DNA from: Pseudomonas kairouanensis
GTDB taxonomy: Bacteria > Pseudomonadota > Gammaproteobacteria > Pseudomonadales > Pseudomonadaceae
Assembly (NCBI RefSeq): GCF_004682055.1
Contig: NZ_QUZU01000006.1
Span: forward strand, 62,001-126,000
Length of the DNA: 64,000 nucleotides
Direction: 5' to 3'
Part shown: positions 49,118 to 59,064 of the stretch, in pieces
How the letters are laid out: every line of letters starts with the position of its first letter
Position numbering within the stretch: the first letter of the stretch is position 1
Translations under genes and position numbers: made by a program
Notes under the pieces: generated by a model
What the model saw: only the letters and a program-made list of their open reading frames with translations
Told to the model about the DNA's origin: nothing
Database searches by the model: none

Positions 49118-49909
49118 TCAGCCCGCCAGCATCGGGTAGGTAAACAAGCCAAAGTGCAACAGGTTCAAGCCAAAGTGCGTGGCCACCGCTGCGCCAAGGC
49201 CGCCGAAGCGATAGGCCAGGCCATAGCCCACGCCGGCAATGCTCGCCAGCAGCACCCAGTGCCAGCCCGCGCCCAGGTGGACCAGGCCAAACAGCAGCGA
49301 GGCCAGTAACAGCGCAAGGTTCTCGCCGTAGGGCAGGTGCTTGAAGCGCCGGCGCAGGCCACCCTGGACGTAGCCCCGGAACAACGCCTCTTCCACCAGG
49401 GTGACCAGCAACAGGTTGTTCAGCACCCACAGCCAGGCTTGTTCGGGCCATTTCGGTGCCCAACTAATCACCCCCAGCAAAGCCGCGCCACCCAGGGCGG
49501 CGATGGCGGTGAGGGTCAGGGCCAGGGCCGTGACACACAACGTCAGCCGCAGGCTGCGCCGCGCGACAATCCACGGGCAGGCCAGCATTAACCAGAAGCC
49601 AATCAGCGGCTTGTCCTGGTTCAGGTACATCGAGAAGGGCACGGCGTCAGCGGTGAAATGCTGGGAAGCAATGCCGCGTCCGTTGTAGAAGCCCGGCAGC
49701 CAATGCATCGCCAGGCTCACGGCCAGCACGACAAACAAGCCGTGGCCCAGGTAGCGTGCCCAGGGTGTGTGTTGCTGGCGCACGGCAAAGCCTGCGATCA
49801 GCAGCAGGGCAACGGACACCGCCGCCAATATTCCCAGCTGCCCGTAGGTCAGGGCCATTGCATAGCCGATGGAAAGAAGGGCCAGGTACAGCCAGGGCAG
49901 TGCAATCAT
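49118..49909 (-). CDS. CPBP-family intramembrane metalloprotease
   Basis: 263 residues from ATG 49909 with AAGGA upstream; a longer open frame is rejected. About eight membrane helices. The three CPBP (Abi) motifs are present: EEALFRGYVQGG (motif 1, EExxxR), FGLVHLGAGWHW (motif 2, FxxxH) and HFGLNLLHFGLF (motif 3, HxxxN-like). Eukaryotic relatives process prenylated proteins; bacterial members are linked to bacteriocin immunity or processing. The substrate here is unknown. It lies upstream of wecB on the same strand with a 211-base gap. Confidence 0.88.
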   Translation of the reverse strand: MIALPWLYLALLSIGYAMALTYGQLGILAAVSVALLLIAGFAVRQQHTPWARYLGHGLFVVLAVSLAMHWLPGFYNGRGIASQHFTADAVPFSMYLNQDKPLIGFWLMLACPWIVARRSLRLTLCVTALALTLTAIAALGGAALLGVISWAPKWPEQAWLWVLNNLLLVTLVEEALFRGYVQGGLRRRFKHLPYGENLALLLASLLFGLVHLGAGWHWVLLASIAGVGYGLAYRFGGLGAAVATHFGLNLLHFGLFTYPMLAG

Positions 49910-50054
49910 GGGGGATCCTTGGGAAAAACTCGGCGGCATTATAGCGACCAGTCCTACGCCACTTGGATGAAACCTCCTCCATGCGAGCGCCCCGGCAAGC
50001 CGATGCTGCAGGCTGCGGTGATGGACGCTTTGATCTTCGGCAACACGCTCGCGG

Positions 50055-50939
50055 CTACAGCCTCTTGGGCCGCAACACCAACCACAGCGCCCCTGCAATC
50101 AACACCCCGCCATACAGATGGGCCATCGACAACGGCTCATCCAGCAACAACGCACCCCACAACACGCCAAAGGGCGGGATCAAAAAGGTAGTGGTCATCG
50201 ACTTCACCGGGCCGATGGCGGACAGCAAGCGGAAGTACAGGACGTAAGCGAGCGCCGTACACACCAGCCCCAAGCCCAACAGCGACATCCACACCTGCCA
50301 TCCACCCCAACTGGCAGGGGGGTGGCGGAGCGCGCTGTAGGCAAAGAACGGCAACAAGAACAGGCTGGCGCCGAGCATGCTGCCCAAGGCCGACAGGCGA
50401 CTGTCCAGTCCGCCACGCTGGTCCAGCCAGCGCCGTGCGAGGAACCCGGCAAAGCCATAACAGGTGGTGGCCACCAGGCAGGCCACGGCACCCATCAACA
50501 AGGGCACGTCAAATGCCACCGGCCCGGCGCGGGTCAATACGCCCACGCCCAGCAGGCCGAGGAACACCCCGGCGACTTTCGACGCAGTGAGCCGCTCGCT
50601 GAAAAACAGCCCGCCAATCAACACGCCCATCAACGGCGTGGTGGCGTTGAAGATCGCCGAGTAACCCGCCGGCAACACTTGGGCGGCCACCGAATACATG
50701 GTCGCCGGGACCCCGGAGTTGATCACGCCCAAGAGCAAGACCGTCTTGAACTTGCCCTGGAAATCCCAACTCACCCGCATCATCGCCAGGATCGCCAGCA
50801 ACCCGGCGGCGGCAATGGATACGCGGAAAAACGCAGTCGGCACCGCGCCAATCTCCGGCGCGATGATGCGCATGAACAGAAAACTTGCGCCCCAAATGGC
50901 GGCGAGTCCCAGCAAGTAAAGGGTGTCGACAGGTCTCAC
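50055..50939 (-). CDS. EamA/DMT-family transporter
   Basis: 294 residues with ten hydrophobic helices in two EamA repeats, the first starting LYLLGLAAIWGASFLFMRII and the second VPLLMGAVACLVATTCYGFAG. The typical ends PLMGVLIGGLFFSERL and PPFGVLWGALLLDEPL complete each repeat. It is an inner-membrane metabolite exporter of unknown substrate. No regulator is adjacent. It shares no detailed similarity with the EamA protein at 15 kb beyond the family. Confidence 0.92.
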   Translation of the reverse strand: MRPVDTLYLLGLAAIWGASFLFMRIIAPEIGAVPTAFFRVSIAAAGLLAILAMMRVSWDFQGKFKTVLLLGVINSGVPATMYSVAAQVLPAGYSAIFNATTPLMGVLIGGLFFSERLTASKVAGVFLGLLGVGVLTRAGPVAFDVPLLMGAVACLVATTCYGFAGFLARRWLDQRGGLDSRLSALGSMLGASLFLLPFFAYSALRHPPASWGGWQVWMSLLGLGLVCTALAYVLYFRLLSAIGPVKSMTTTFLIPPFGVLWGALLLDEPLSMAHLYGGVLIAGALWLVLRPKRL

Positions 50940-50991
50940 GGTAGGCTCCTACCTCAATAAGGCGGCGAGTGTTGCACGCCGCCTCGATTGA

Positions 50992-52617
50992 TTACAGGAC
51001 AAACCGCGTGACCAACCCATTCAGGTCCACCGCCAGGCGCGACAATTCCTGGCTGGCGGCGGATGTCTGGGTGGCGCCGGCGGCGGTCTGGGTGGACAGG
51101 TCACGGATATTCACCAGGCTGCGGTCCACCTCCCGCGCCACCAGGGCCTGCTGCTCGGCGGCGCTGGCGATCACCAGGTTGCGCTGGCTGATCTGCGAGA
51201 TGGCTGCGGTGATTTTTTCCAGGGCGCTGCCGGCGCTGTTGGCCCGTTGCAAGGTCTGCCCGGCGTGTTCGGCACTGCTGTTCAACGCATCGACGGTGCC
51301 CTGGGTGCCTTGCTGGATGCCCGTGATCATCTGCTCGATTTCTTCGGTGGAGTCCTGGGTGCGTTGCGCCAGGGAGCGCACTTCATCGGCCACCACCGCA
51401 AACCCACGCCCGGCCTCGCCGGCACGCGCCGCTTCAATTGCAGCGTTGAGGGCCAGCAGGTTGGTTTGCCCGGCGATGCCACGGATCACTTCCAACACTT
51501 TGCTGATGCCCTGGGCCTGGAGCGCCAGGCTTTCGGCCTTGTTCGAAGCACCGAGCACTTCGTCCACCAGGTTCTGGATCGAACTGATGGTTTCGCTGAT
51601 CTGGTAGTGACCGTGCTTGCTGTCTTCATCCGAGGCCTTGGACGCCTCGGCGCTGGACACCGCATTGCCCGCCACTTCATCCACTGCGGCGCTCATCTGG
51701 TTGACGGCGGTGGCAGCCTGTTCGATTTCATCGTTCTGTGTCTGCAGGCCTTGGGTGCTCTGCTCCATCACCGAACTCATCTCTTCGGCGGCCGACGCCA
51801 ACTGCTGCGCCGACTCGCTGATGCCTCGGATGGTCGATTGCAACTGCGTCTGCATGGTGGCCAATGCCGTGAGCAACTGCGCCGGTTCGTCCTGGCCACT
51901 GACGGCAATCGGTTGGCTCAGGTCGCCGGCGGCAATGGTGCGTGCCACGCGCAGCGCCTGGCCAATGGGCGCGGTGATGCTGCGGGTCAGCAGCCAGGCC
52001 AGCAGCAACGTGACGATCAGCGCGACAACGATGATCAGGCCGACGATCCACAGCGCACTCGTATACATCTGCGCGGCCGAATCCGCCGCAGCCTCGACAC
52101 CGTTCTGATTGAACACAATCAGGTTTTCCAGGCTCTGGTTGAGGATCACGCCCTGGGGCGCCAGGCGGCTGGTCAGCAGGTCGATGGCGTCTTGCTGTTG
52201 ATCCTTGTCCACCAGCGTGACCATCTGCCCGACGATGGTGAGGTAGGTGCTGATGTCGTTTTTCACCTGTTTGAGCAACTCGCGTTCCTCGTCATTGCTC
52301 AGCAGGTTTTCGTGGCGGTCCAGCAGGGTTTGCAGTTCGCCGCGCTGGCGGGCGATCAGGTTTTTACTGGTGTCGCGAACCCGTGATTCGTCGCTGGTGG
52401 CCAGGCGCAGGGCTTCCAGGCGAATGCTGGCCACAAGGGCGGCGCTGTCGTGGATGTTCTCGATGCTCGGCATCCACGTCTCTTCGATGACCAGCGCGCT
52501 CTCGCGCAGCTTGGCCATCTGGCCCAGGCCAAACAGGCCGACGATTACCAACAGACTGGCCAATACTCCAAAACTCAGACTGGCGCGCAGGCCGATCTTC
52601 ATATTCCTCAATGACAT
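50992..52617 (-). CDS. Methyl-accepting chemotaxis protein
   Basis: 541 residues. First membrane helix about 12-32, periplasmic four-helix-bundle (4HB_MCP) ligand domain about 33-187, second membrane helix ([21 protein letters not shown]), HAMP (about 210-265), and a cytoplasmic signalling domain with [23 protein letters not shown]. There is no C-terminal pentapeptide, so adaptation enzymes must act without that tether. The ligand is unknown. It is divergent from aceK with a 391-base gap. Confidence 0.94.
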   Translation of the reverse strand: MSLRNMKIGLRASLSFGVLASLLVIVGLFGLGQMAKLRESALVIEETWMPSIENIHDSAALVASIRLEALRLATSDESRVRDTSKNLIARQRGELQTLLDRHENLLSNDEERELLKQVKNDISTYLTIVGQMVTLVDKDQQQDAIDLLTSRLAPQGVILNQSLENLIVFNQNGVEAAADSAAQMYTSALWIVGLIIVVALIVTLLLAWLLTRSITAPIGQALRVARTIAAGDLSQPIAVSGQDEPAQLLTALATMQTQLQSTIRGISESAQQLASAAEEMSSVMEQSTQGLQTQNDEIEQAATAVNQMSAAVDEVAGNAVSSAEASKASDEDSKHGHYQISETISSIQNLVDEVLGASNKAESLALQAQGISKVLEVIRGIAGQTNLLALNAAIEAARAGEAGRGFAVVADEVRSLAQRTQDSTEEIEQMITGIQQGTQGTVDALNSSAEHAGQTLQRANSAGSALEKITAAISQISQRNLVIASAAEQQALVAREVDRSLVNIRDLSTQTAAGATQTSAASQELSRLAVDLNGLVTRFVL

Positions 52618-53008
52618 CTCAATGCTCCTTGGGCGATTAAAACCGTATCCCGGATCGGTCTTCAGACCTTGTTAGGGTGGGAACGGGCGCGCTATATAGC
52701 AAAGTGCCATTACTGTGGTAATCAGGGTTTCCCTTACGCTGTATCACGTTGGTTACAAAGGCATGTTGCCCAGCTACGCCTGTACGATGACGCGCTTTGA
52801 GCGCCGAGCCACAGCGTTGCAGGCGCCGCGATGAGAGGGCGTGCAACTTTTTCAGTGCGTTATCTGACCAGTTGGTCGATTTATGACATTCGAAAATAAA
52901 TGTACGAAATGTACGAAGTTGTACAACGAGGGCCAAAAAAACGGCCTTCTCCTGCCTCCCTACACTGGCTAAGCTCAGGTCTTCCAGATGCCCGTAGAGG
53001 TTTCCCGC
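52618..53008. other. Intergenic region between the chemoreceptor and aceK
   Basis: 391 bases with no convincing gene. It must hold divergent promoters for the chemoreceptor and aceK. The only clear structure is the TGTAC repeat cluster at 52901-52926. Confidence 0.6.
52901..52926. promoter_or_regulatory. Triple TGTAC repeat, candidate operator upstream of aceK
   Basis: TGTACGAA at 52901 and again at 52910, then the palindrome TTGTACAA at 52919-52926. The TGTAC cores start at 52901, 52910 and 52920, about one helical turn apart, 83 bases before the aceK start. Regular phasing suggests cooperative binding of a regulator; which one is unknown. Confidence 0.4.
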
Positions 53009-54724
53009 ATGTCCCAGCCCGCCCTCGCTATCGCCCAGATGATCCTCGATGGCTTCGACGACTACCGTGAGCACTTCCGCCAGATCACCGACGGCGCCCG
53101 CGAGCGCTTCGAAAAGGCCCAGTGGCAACAGGGCCAGGCGGCCTCGGCGGCGCGGATCAACCTGTATGAAGAGAAGGTGGGTGAAGTCAGCGAACGCCTG
53201 CGTAACGGTTTCGAAGGCGCCACCTTGCTGGACGTCGAACTGTGGCCCCTGGTGAAAAACGCCTACATCGGCCTGATCGACCTGCGTTTCGACGATGAGC
53301 TGTCCGAGACCTGGTACAACTCGATCTTTTGCGGCCTGTTCAGCCATGACCTGATCAGCGACGGCTGCATGTTCATCCACACCACCCGGCCCAGCCTGCG
53401 TCGGGCACGGGCGGCGCAGACGCGCACCTACACGCCTGTGGGCAAGATCCCGGCAATGCTGGCGCAGATCTTCGCAGACTACCGTTTCAGCGAACCTTAT
53501 GCCGACCTCGACGCCGACCTTCAGCGCCTGGAAACCCAATTAAGGGAGAACCTCCCCGACTGGGTCTGCAAGGACCCGGACCTCAAGGTCGAGCTGTTTT
53601 CCTCGGTGCTCTACCGCAATAAAGGCGCCTACCTTGTAGGGCGTATCTACACCCGCGACGAACAATGGCCGCTGGTGATCCCGCTGCTGCACCGCGAAGG
53701 CCAGGGCATCCAGATCGATGCGCTGATCACTGACGAAGCCGACGTGTCGATCATCTTCTCGTTCACCCGTTCCTACTTCATGGTGGATGTGCCGGTGCCG
53801 GCCGAATTCATCGGCTTTCTCAAGCGCATCCTGCCGGGCAAGCACATCGCCGAGCTGTACACCTCCATCGGGTTCTACAAGCACGGCAAGTCGGAGTTCT
53901 ACCGTGCATTGATCAACCACCTGGCCACCACCGACGATCAGTTCATCATGGCCCCCGGCGTGCGCGGCATGGTCATGAGCGTGTTTACCCTGCCGGGCTT
54001 CAACACCGTGTTCAAGATCATCAAGGACCGCTTCTCACCGTCGAAAAACGTCAACCGCGCCACGGTGATCGAGAAGTACCGCCTGGTCAAAAGCGTCGAC
54101 CGGGTAGGGCGCATGGCCGACACCCAGGAATTCGCCGACTTCCGCTTTCCCCTGAGTAAGTTCGAGCCCGAGTGCCTGGCCGAACTGCTGGAAGTGGCCG
54201 CCGGTACCGTCGAGGTGGAGGGCGAAACGGTGCTGATCCGCCACTGCTGGACCGAGCGGCGCATGACCCCGCTCAACCTCTACCTCGACAACGCCAACGA
54301 CGCCCAGGTGCGCGAAGCCCTGGAGGACTACGGCCTGGCCATCAAGCAACTGGCGGCGGCGAATATCTTCCCCGGCGACATGCTGCTGAAAAACTTCGGC
54401 GTCACCCGCCATGGCCGGGTGGTGTTCTACGACTACGACGAAATCTGTTTTCTCACCGAGGCCAATTTCCGCCATATCCCCGCGCCGCGTACCCCCGAGG
54501 ACGAAATGGCCTCCGAGCCCTGGTACTCCATCGGCCCGCTGGATGTGTTCCCGGAGGAGTTCCCGCCGTTCCTGTTTGCCGACGCCGGCCAGCGCAAGCT
54601 GTTCGACCAACTCCATGGCGAGCTGTACAACGCCGACTACTGGAAAGGCCTGCAGGAGGCGATTCGCGCGGGCAAGGTCATCGATGTATTCCCTTATCGG
54701 CGCAAGGACCGCGACAGCGAATGA
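53009..54724 (+). CDS. aceK: Isocitrate dehydrogenase kinase/phosphatase AceK
   Basis: 571 residues from ATG 53009 with AGAGG 8 bases upstream; an ATG at 52988 is less likely. The regulatory N-terminal half has [21 protein letters not shown] and ETWYNSIFC. The kinase-like half has the ATP loop [28 protein letters not shown] around 315-345 and the catalytic acidic motif [18 protein letters not shown] near 470. It switches isocitrate dehydrogenase off and on to divert carbon into the glyoxylate shunt on acetate or fatty acids. The genes aceA and aceB are not adjacent. Confidence 0.96.
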   Translation: MSQPALAIAQMILDGFDDYREHFRQITDGARERFEKAQWQQGQAASAARINLYEEKVGEVSERLRNGFEGATLLDVELWPLVKNAYIGLIDLRFDDELSETWYNSIFCGLFSHDLISDGCMFIHTTRPSLRRARAAQTRTYTPVGKIPAMLAQIFADYRFSEPYADLDADLQRLETQLRENLPDWVCKDPDLKVELFSSVLYRNKGAYLVGRIYTRDEQWPLVIPLLHREGQGIQIDALITDEADVSIIFSFTRSYFMVDVPVPAEFIGFLKRILPGKHIAELYTSIGFYKHGKSEFYRALINHLATTDDQFIMAPGVRGMVMSVFTLPGFNTVFKIIKDRFSPSKNVNRATVIEKYRLVKSVDRVGRMADTQEFADFRFPLSKFEPECLAELLEVAAGTVEVEGETVLIRHCWTERRMTPLNLYLDNANDAQVREALEDYGLAIKQLAAANIFPGDMLLKNFGVTRHGRVVFYDYDEICFLTEANFRHIPAPRTPEDEMASEPWYSIGPLDVFPEEFPPFLFADAGQRKLFDQLHGELYNADYWKGLQEAIRAGKVIDVFPYRRKDRDSE

Positions 54725-54795
54725 GGGGCGCGCGGGCGGACGGTTTTCTGCGACAATCCGCCCCCTGCCTACATAAGACGACCCTTGCGTACCCG

Positions 54796-57700
54796 ATGAC
54801 CGACCAAGCGCCCACTATCGACCAACTGCTCAAAACCCTCGATCACGCCATGCTCGCCGACCGCCACCGCTTGCGCCGGCAGTTGCTGGAGCTGCGTAAG
54901 AAGCCCGACGAGGACAAGTTGGCGCAGTGGGTGGCGCGCATGCAGGCCTCCTGCGCCCAGGTCACGGCGCGGCGCGCCAGCGTGCCGGTGATCCGCTACG
55001 ACGACAGCCTGCCGATTGCGGCCAAGCGCGATGAAATCAAAGCGGCGCTGAACAAGCACCAGGTGCTGATCATTGCCGGCGAGACCGGGTCGGGCAAAAC
55101 CACCCAGTTACCCAAGATCTGTTTGGAGATCGGCCGTGGCCAGTTCGGCCTGATCGGCCATACCCAGCCGCGCCGAATCGCGGCGCGCAGCGTGGCCAGC
55201 CGGGTGGCCGAAGAGTTGGCCACGCCCCTGGGTGCGTTGGTCGGCTATCAAGTCCGGTTTGAAGACCAGAGCGACTCCAACACCCTGATCAAGCTGATGA
55301 CCGACGGTATCCTGCTGGCGGAAACCCAGAACGACCGCTACCTGGAACGCTACGACACGATCATCGTCGACGAAGCCCACGAACGCAGCCTGAACATCGA
55401 CTTCCTGCTGGGCTACCTGAAAACCTTGCTGCCACGCCGTCCGGACCTGAAAGTCATCATCACGTCGGCGACCATCGACCTGGAGCGGTTCTCCAAGCAT
55501 TTTGACGATGCGCCGATTGTCGAGGTCTCCGGCCGCACCTTCCCGGTGGACACCTGGTATCGCCCGCTGACCCTGGAACAGGACGAGGAGGGCAACCGCG
55601 TCGAGGACGACCTCACGGTTGACCAGGCGATTCTCGCCAGCCTCGATGAAATTGCCGCCTATGAGCGTAGCGAGCGCCGCAGCCCAGGGGATGTGCTGGT
55701 GTTCTTGCCTGGCGAGCGCGAGATTCGCGATGCCGCCGACATGCTGCGCAAGGCCCAGCTCAAGCACACCGAAATCCTGCCGCTGTATGCGCGCCTGTCA
55801 CCGGCCGAACAGCAGCGGATCTTCCAGTCCCACCCAGGGCGGCGCGTGGTGCTGGCCACCAACGTCGCGGAAACCTCGCTGACGGTGCCGGGCATTCGCT
55901 ATGTGATCGACAGTGGCACCGCCCGCATCAGCCGCTACAGCTACCGCGCCAAGGTGCAGCGCCTGCCCATCGAGGCTATTTCCCAGGCCAGCGCCAACCA
56001 GCGTAAGGGCCGTTGCGGTCGGGTTGAGCCGGGTATTTGCATCCGCTTGTACAGCGAAGAAGACTTTATCGGCCGCCCGGAATTTACCGACCCGGAGATC
56101 CTGCGCACCAACCTTGCCGCCGTGATCCTGCAGATGCTGCACCTGCGCCTGGGCGAGATCACCGACTTCCCGTTTATCGAGCCGCCGGACGGCAAGGCCA
56201 TCAGCGACGGTTTCAACCTGCTGCAAGAACTCTCGGCGGTCGACCGCAACAGCCAGCTCACCCCGCTGGGCCGCCAACTGGCACGCCTGCCGGTGGACCC
56301 GCGCATGGGCCGCATGCTGTTGGAGGCGGCCAAGCTGGGCAGCCTGCAGGAAGTGCTGATCGTGGCCAGCGCCATGTCGATCCAGGACCCGCGCGAGCGC
56401 CCGCCGGAGCGCCAGCAGGCCGCCGACCAGGCCCATGCCCAGTGGAAAGACCCGGACTCGGACTTCGCCGGGCTGGTCAATTTGTGGCGCGGCTTCGAAG
56501 AACAGCGCCAGGAACTGACCGCCAGCCCGCTGCGCAACTGGTGCCGCAAGAACTTCCTCAACTACCTGCGCCTGCGCGAGTGGCGCGACTCCCATCGCCA
56601 GTTGAGCCTGATCTGCCGCGACATGCAGTTGACGGTCAACAAAGAACCGGCGGATTTCCCCAAGCTGCACAAGGCGGTGCTCTCCGGGCTGCTCAGCCAG
56701 ATCGGCCAGAAGACCGAAGACGGCGACTACCTCGGCGCACGTCAGCGGCGTTTCTGGATTCATCCCTCGTCGGGCATCGGCAAAAAGCGCCCGCAATGGC
56801 TGATGACCGCCGAACTGGTGGAAACCACCAAGCTGTATGCGCGCATGGTGGCCAAGATCGACGCCGACTGGATCGAACCGCTGGCCGGGCACCTGATCAA
56901 GAAAAACCACTTCGAACCCCATTGGGAGAAGAAGCGCGGCCAGGTGGTAGCGTTTGAGCAGATCACCCTGTTTGGGCTGATCGTGGTCGGGCGGCGCCCG
57001 GTGCATTACGGGCCGGTTGATCCGGTGGTGTCCCGCGAGTTGTTTATCCGCGAAGGCCTGGTGCGTGGCGAGATTCAATCCCGTGCCAAATGCCTCACTG
57101 CCAACCAGCAACTGCTGGAGCAACTCGACGAACTGGAAGCCAAGGCGCGCCGTCGCGATATTCTGGCCGACGAAGAAACCCTCTACGCCTTCTACGATGC
57201 GCGGTTGCCGGCCGAGATCCACCAGACGGCAACGTTCGACAGCTGGTACAAGATCAACAGCCAGAAAGACCCGCAGCTGTTGATCATGCGCGAAGAGGAC
57301 GTTCTGGCCCGCGAAGCCAGTGAAGTCACGGCCCAGCATTACCCGGACACCTTGCACCTGGGCGACCTGGAACTGGCGCTGAGTTACCACTTCGAGCCCA
57401 ACCACCCCCGCGACGGCGTGACCCTGCGGGTGCCCGCGCCGCTGTTGCCGGCCCTGCCGCCGGAGCGCCTGGAATGGCTGGTGCCGGGGGTGATCGAAGC
57501 CAAGTGCATCGCCCTGGTGCGCAACCTGCCCAAGGCGCTGCGCAAGAATTTCGTGCCGGTGCCGGACTTCGTCAAGGCTGCGCTGCAGCGCATGGAGTTT
57601 GGCCAGGGTTCGCTGCCCCAGGCCCTGGGGCGTGAATTGCTGCGGATGACCGGCGCGCGGGTGAGTGATGAAGCCTGGGCCGAGGCGGCGCAGCAGGTGG

Positions 57701-58707
57701 AAAACCACCTGAAGATGAACCTGGAAGTGGTCGACGGCCAGGGCAAGTTCCTCGGTGAAGGCCGTGACCTGGCCGAGTTGACCGCACGTTTTGCCGAGGC
57801 CAGCCAGGCTGCCTTGGCCGTGCCGCAAACCGCAAAAAGCCAGCAGCCGGTGGAGGCCAAGGTGTTCGCGGCGGTGGCGCAGAAGACCCAGCAGAAAATC
57901 GCCGGGCTGTCGATGACGGTGTACCCGGCGCTGGTGGAAGAAAACGGCACGGTCAAGGAAGGGCGGTTTTCCACCGCCGCCGAAGCCGAGTTCCAACACC
58001 GCCGCGCCTTACAGCGCTTGCTGATGCAGCAACTGGCGGAACCGGCGAAATTCCTGCGGGGCAAATTGCCGGGCCTGACCGAATTGGGGCTGATGTACCG
58101 CGAACTGGGGCGCATCGACGCGCTGGTGGAAGACATCCTGCTGGCCAGCCTCGACACCTGCGTGCTCGAAGGCGAAGCCAGCCTGCCGCGTGATGGCGCC
58201 GGATTGGCGGCCCTTGCCGAGCGCAAGCGTGGCAGTTGGACCGAGCACGCAGAGCGCACGGCGCGCCTGACCTTGGAAATCCTGAAGCTCTGGCACGGTT
58301 TGCAAAAGCGTTTCAAAGGCAAGATCGACCTGGCCCAGGCCGTGGCCTTGAACGACATCAAGCAGCAACTGAGCCATTTGGTGTACCCAGGTTTTGTCCG
58401 CGAAACGCCGTCGCAATGGTTCAAGGAACTGCCGCGCTACCTCAAGGCCGTCGAACTGCGTCTGGAAAAACTGCCGAGCCAAGTGCAAAAGGATCGGGTG
58501 TGGAGCGGCGAACTGAGCGGCCTGTGGGCGCAATACGAGAACCGTCTGAAAAAACACGCCCAGGAGGGCAAGCGCGATCCTCACTTGGAGCTTTACCGCT
58601 GGTGGCTGGAGGAATATCGCGTTTCGTTGTTTGCCCAGCAGTTGGGCACCAAGGTGCCGATTTCCGATAAGCGCCTGAGCAAGCAATGGAGCCAAGTCGA
58701 AGCCTGA
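54796..58707 (+). CDS. hrpA: ATP-dependent RNA helicase HrpA
   Basis: 1303 residues from ATG 54796, 71 bases after aceK; the long upstream open frame lies inside aceK and is rejected. Helicase motifs are GETGSGKTTQLPK (Walker A, about 94-106), IVDEAHERSLN (DEAH box), ITSATIDLERFS (motif III) and NQRKGRCGRVEPG (motif VI). They are followed by winged-helix, ratchet, OB-fold and a long HrpA-specific C-terminal region. E. coli HrpA resolves stalled ribosomes or mRNA. The length matches the family. Large antisense open frames here are codon-bias shadows. Confidence 0.96.
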   Translation: MTDQAPTIDQLLKTLDHAMLADRHRLRRQLLELRKKPDEDKLAQWVARMQASCAQVTARRASVPVIRYDDSLPIAAKRDEIKAALNKHQVLIIAGETGSGKTTQLPKICLEIGRGQFGLIGHTQPRRIAARSVASRVAEELATPLGALVGYQVRFEDQSDSNTLIKLMTDGILLAETQNDRYLERYDTIIVDEAHERSLNIDFLLGYLKTLLPRRPDLKVIITSATIDLERFSKHFDDAPIVEVSGRTFPVDTWYRPLTLEQDEEGNRVEDDLTVDQAILASLDEIAAYERSERRSPGDVLVFLPGEREIRDAADMLRKAQLKHTEILPLYARLSPAEQQRIFQSHPGRRVVLATNVAETSLTVPGIRYVIDSGTARISRYSYRAKVQRLPIEAISQASANQRKGRCGRVEPGICIRLYSEEDFIGRPEFTDPEILRTNLAAVILQMLHLRLGEITDFPFIEPPDGKAISDGFNLLQELSAVDRNSQLTPLGRQLARLPVDPRMGRMLLEAAKLGSLQEVLIVASAMSIQDPRERPPERQQAADQAHAQWKDPDSDFAGLVNLWRGFEEQRQELTASPLRNWCRKNFLNYLRLREWRDSHRQLSLICRDMQLTVNKEPADFPKLHKAVLSGLLSQIGQKTEDGDYLGARQRRFWIHPSSGIGKKRPQWLMTAELVETTKLYARMVAKIDADWIEPLAGHLIKKNHFEPHWEKKRGQVVAFEQITLFGLIVVGRRPVHYGPVDPVVSRELFIREGLVRGEIQSRAKCLTANQQLLEQLDELEAKARRRDILADEETLYAFYDARLPAEIHQTATFDSWYKINSQKDPQLLIMREEDVLAREASEVTAQHYPDTLHLGDLELALSYHFEPNHPRDGVTLRVPAPLLPALPPERLEWLVPGVIEAKCIALVRNLPKALRKNFVPVPDFVKAALQRMEFGQGSLPQALGRELLRMTGARVSDEAWAEAAQQVENHLKMNLEVVDGQGKFLGEGRDLAELTARFAEASQAALAVPQTAKSQQPVEAKVFAAVAQKTQQKIAGLSMTVYPALVEENGTVKEGRFSTAAEAEFQHRRALQRLLMQQLAEPAKFLRGKLPGLTELGLMYRELGRIDALVEDILLASLDTCVLEGEASLPRDGAGLAALAERKRGSWTEHAERTARLTLEILKLWHGLQKRFKGKIDLAQAVALNDIKQQLSHLVYPGFVRETPSQWFKELPRYLKAVELRLEKLPSQVQKDRVWSGELSGLWAQYENRLKKHAQEGKRDPHLELYRWWLEEYRVSLFAQQLGTKVPISDKRLSKQWSQVEA

Positions 58708-58725
58708 AGGCCAACGCAAAACCCC

Positions 58726-58830
58726 TGTGGGAGCGGGCTTGCTCGCGAAAGCGGTATATCAGTCAATGCAGCTTTGGCTGATACACCGCTTTCGCGAGCA
58801 AGTAGAGTCGTCGCACCGCCGCTCCCACAT
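58726..58830. repeat. REPIN with one extended arm after hrpA
   Basis: The left arm is TGTGGGAGCGGGCTTGCTCG. The right arm reads TTCGCGAGCAAGTAGAGTCG then TCGCACCGCCGCTCCCACA, so the same extra CGGTGCGACG-type block is present in one arm. Inner arms ATATCAGTCA...TGGCTGATAC. Probably the hrpA 3' end. Confidence 0.8.
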
Positions 58831-59008
58831 GGGATCGCATTTCAAGGGGAAAAGGTGTTTGTCCGGATATAGCGCCAAAATCCAAGGTTTGTGGCAAACT
58901 TCGCGCCTATAAATGCCGGGATCGTCGTTACAGGCTGACTGTTGCAGCCACGGCGCGATGGAATAAAGCGATGCCAGTTTGATGTCCGCTGGGCGGAATC
59001 GGACTACT

Positions 59009-59032
59009 TATAGTTTGGTACTAAGGTGCCAA
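59009..59032. promoter_or_regulatory. Candidate operator over the KASIII promoter
   Basis: TATAGT (59009-59014) is a good -10-like hexamer, immediately followed by the palindrome TTGGTAC-TAAG-GTGCCAA (59015-59032). The palindrome would overlap the transcription start about 45 bases before the gene, a typical repressor position. The 357-base hrpA-KASIII gap otherwise holds only the REPIN. Confidence 0.4.
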
Positions 59033-59064
59033 TATCCCTGCCTGACAGATTTAGAGGAACGACC

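Noticed and set aside
55798..57999. 733-codon open frame antisense to hrpA
   Set aside because: A codon-bias shadow of the helicase gene with His/Gln-rich low-quality sequence and no domain.
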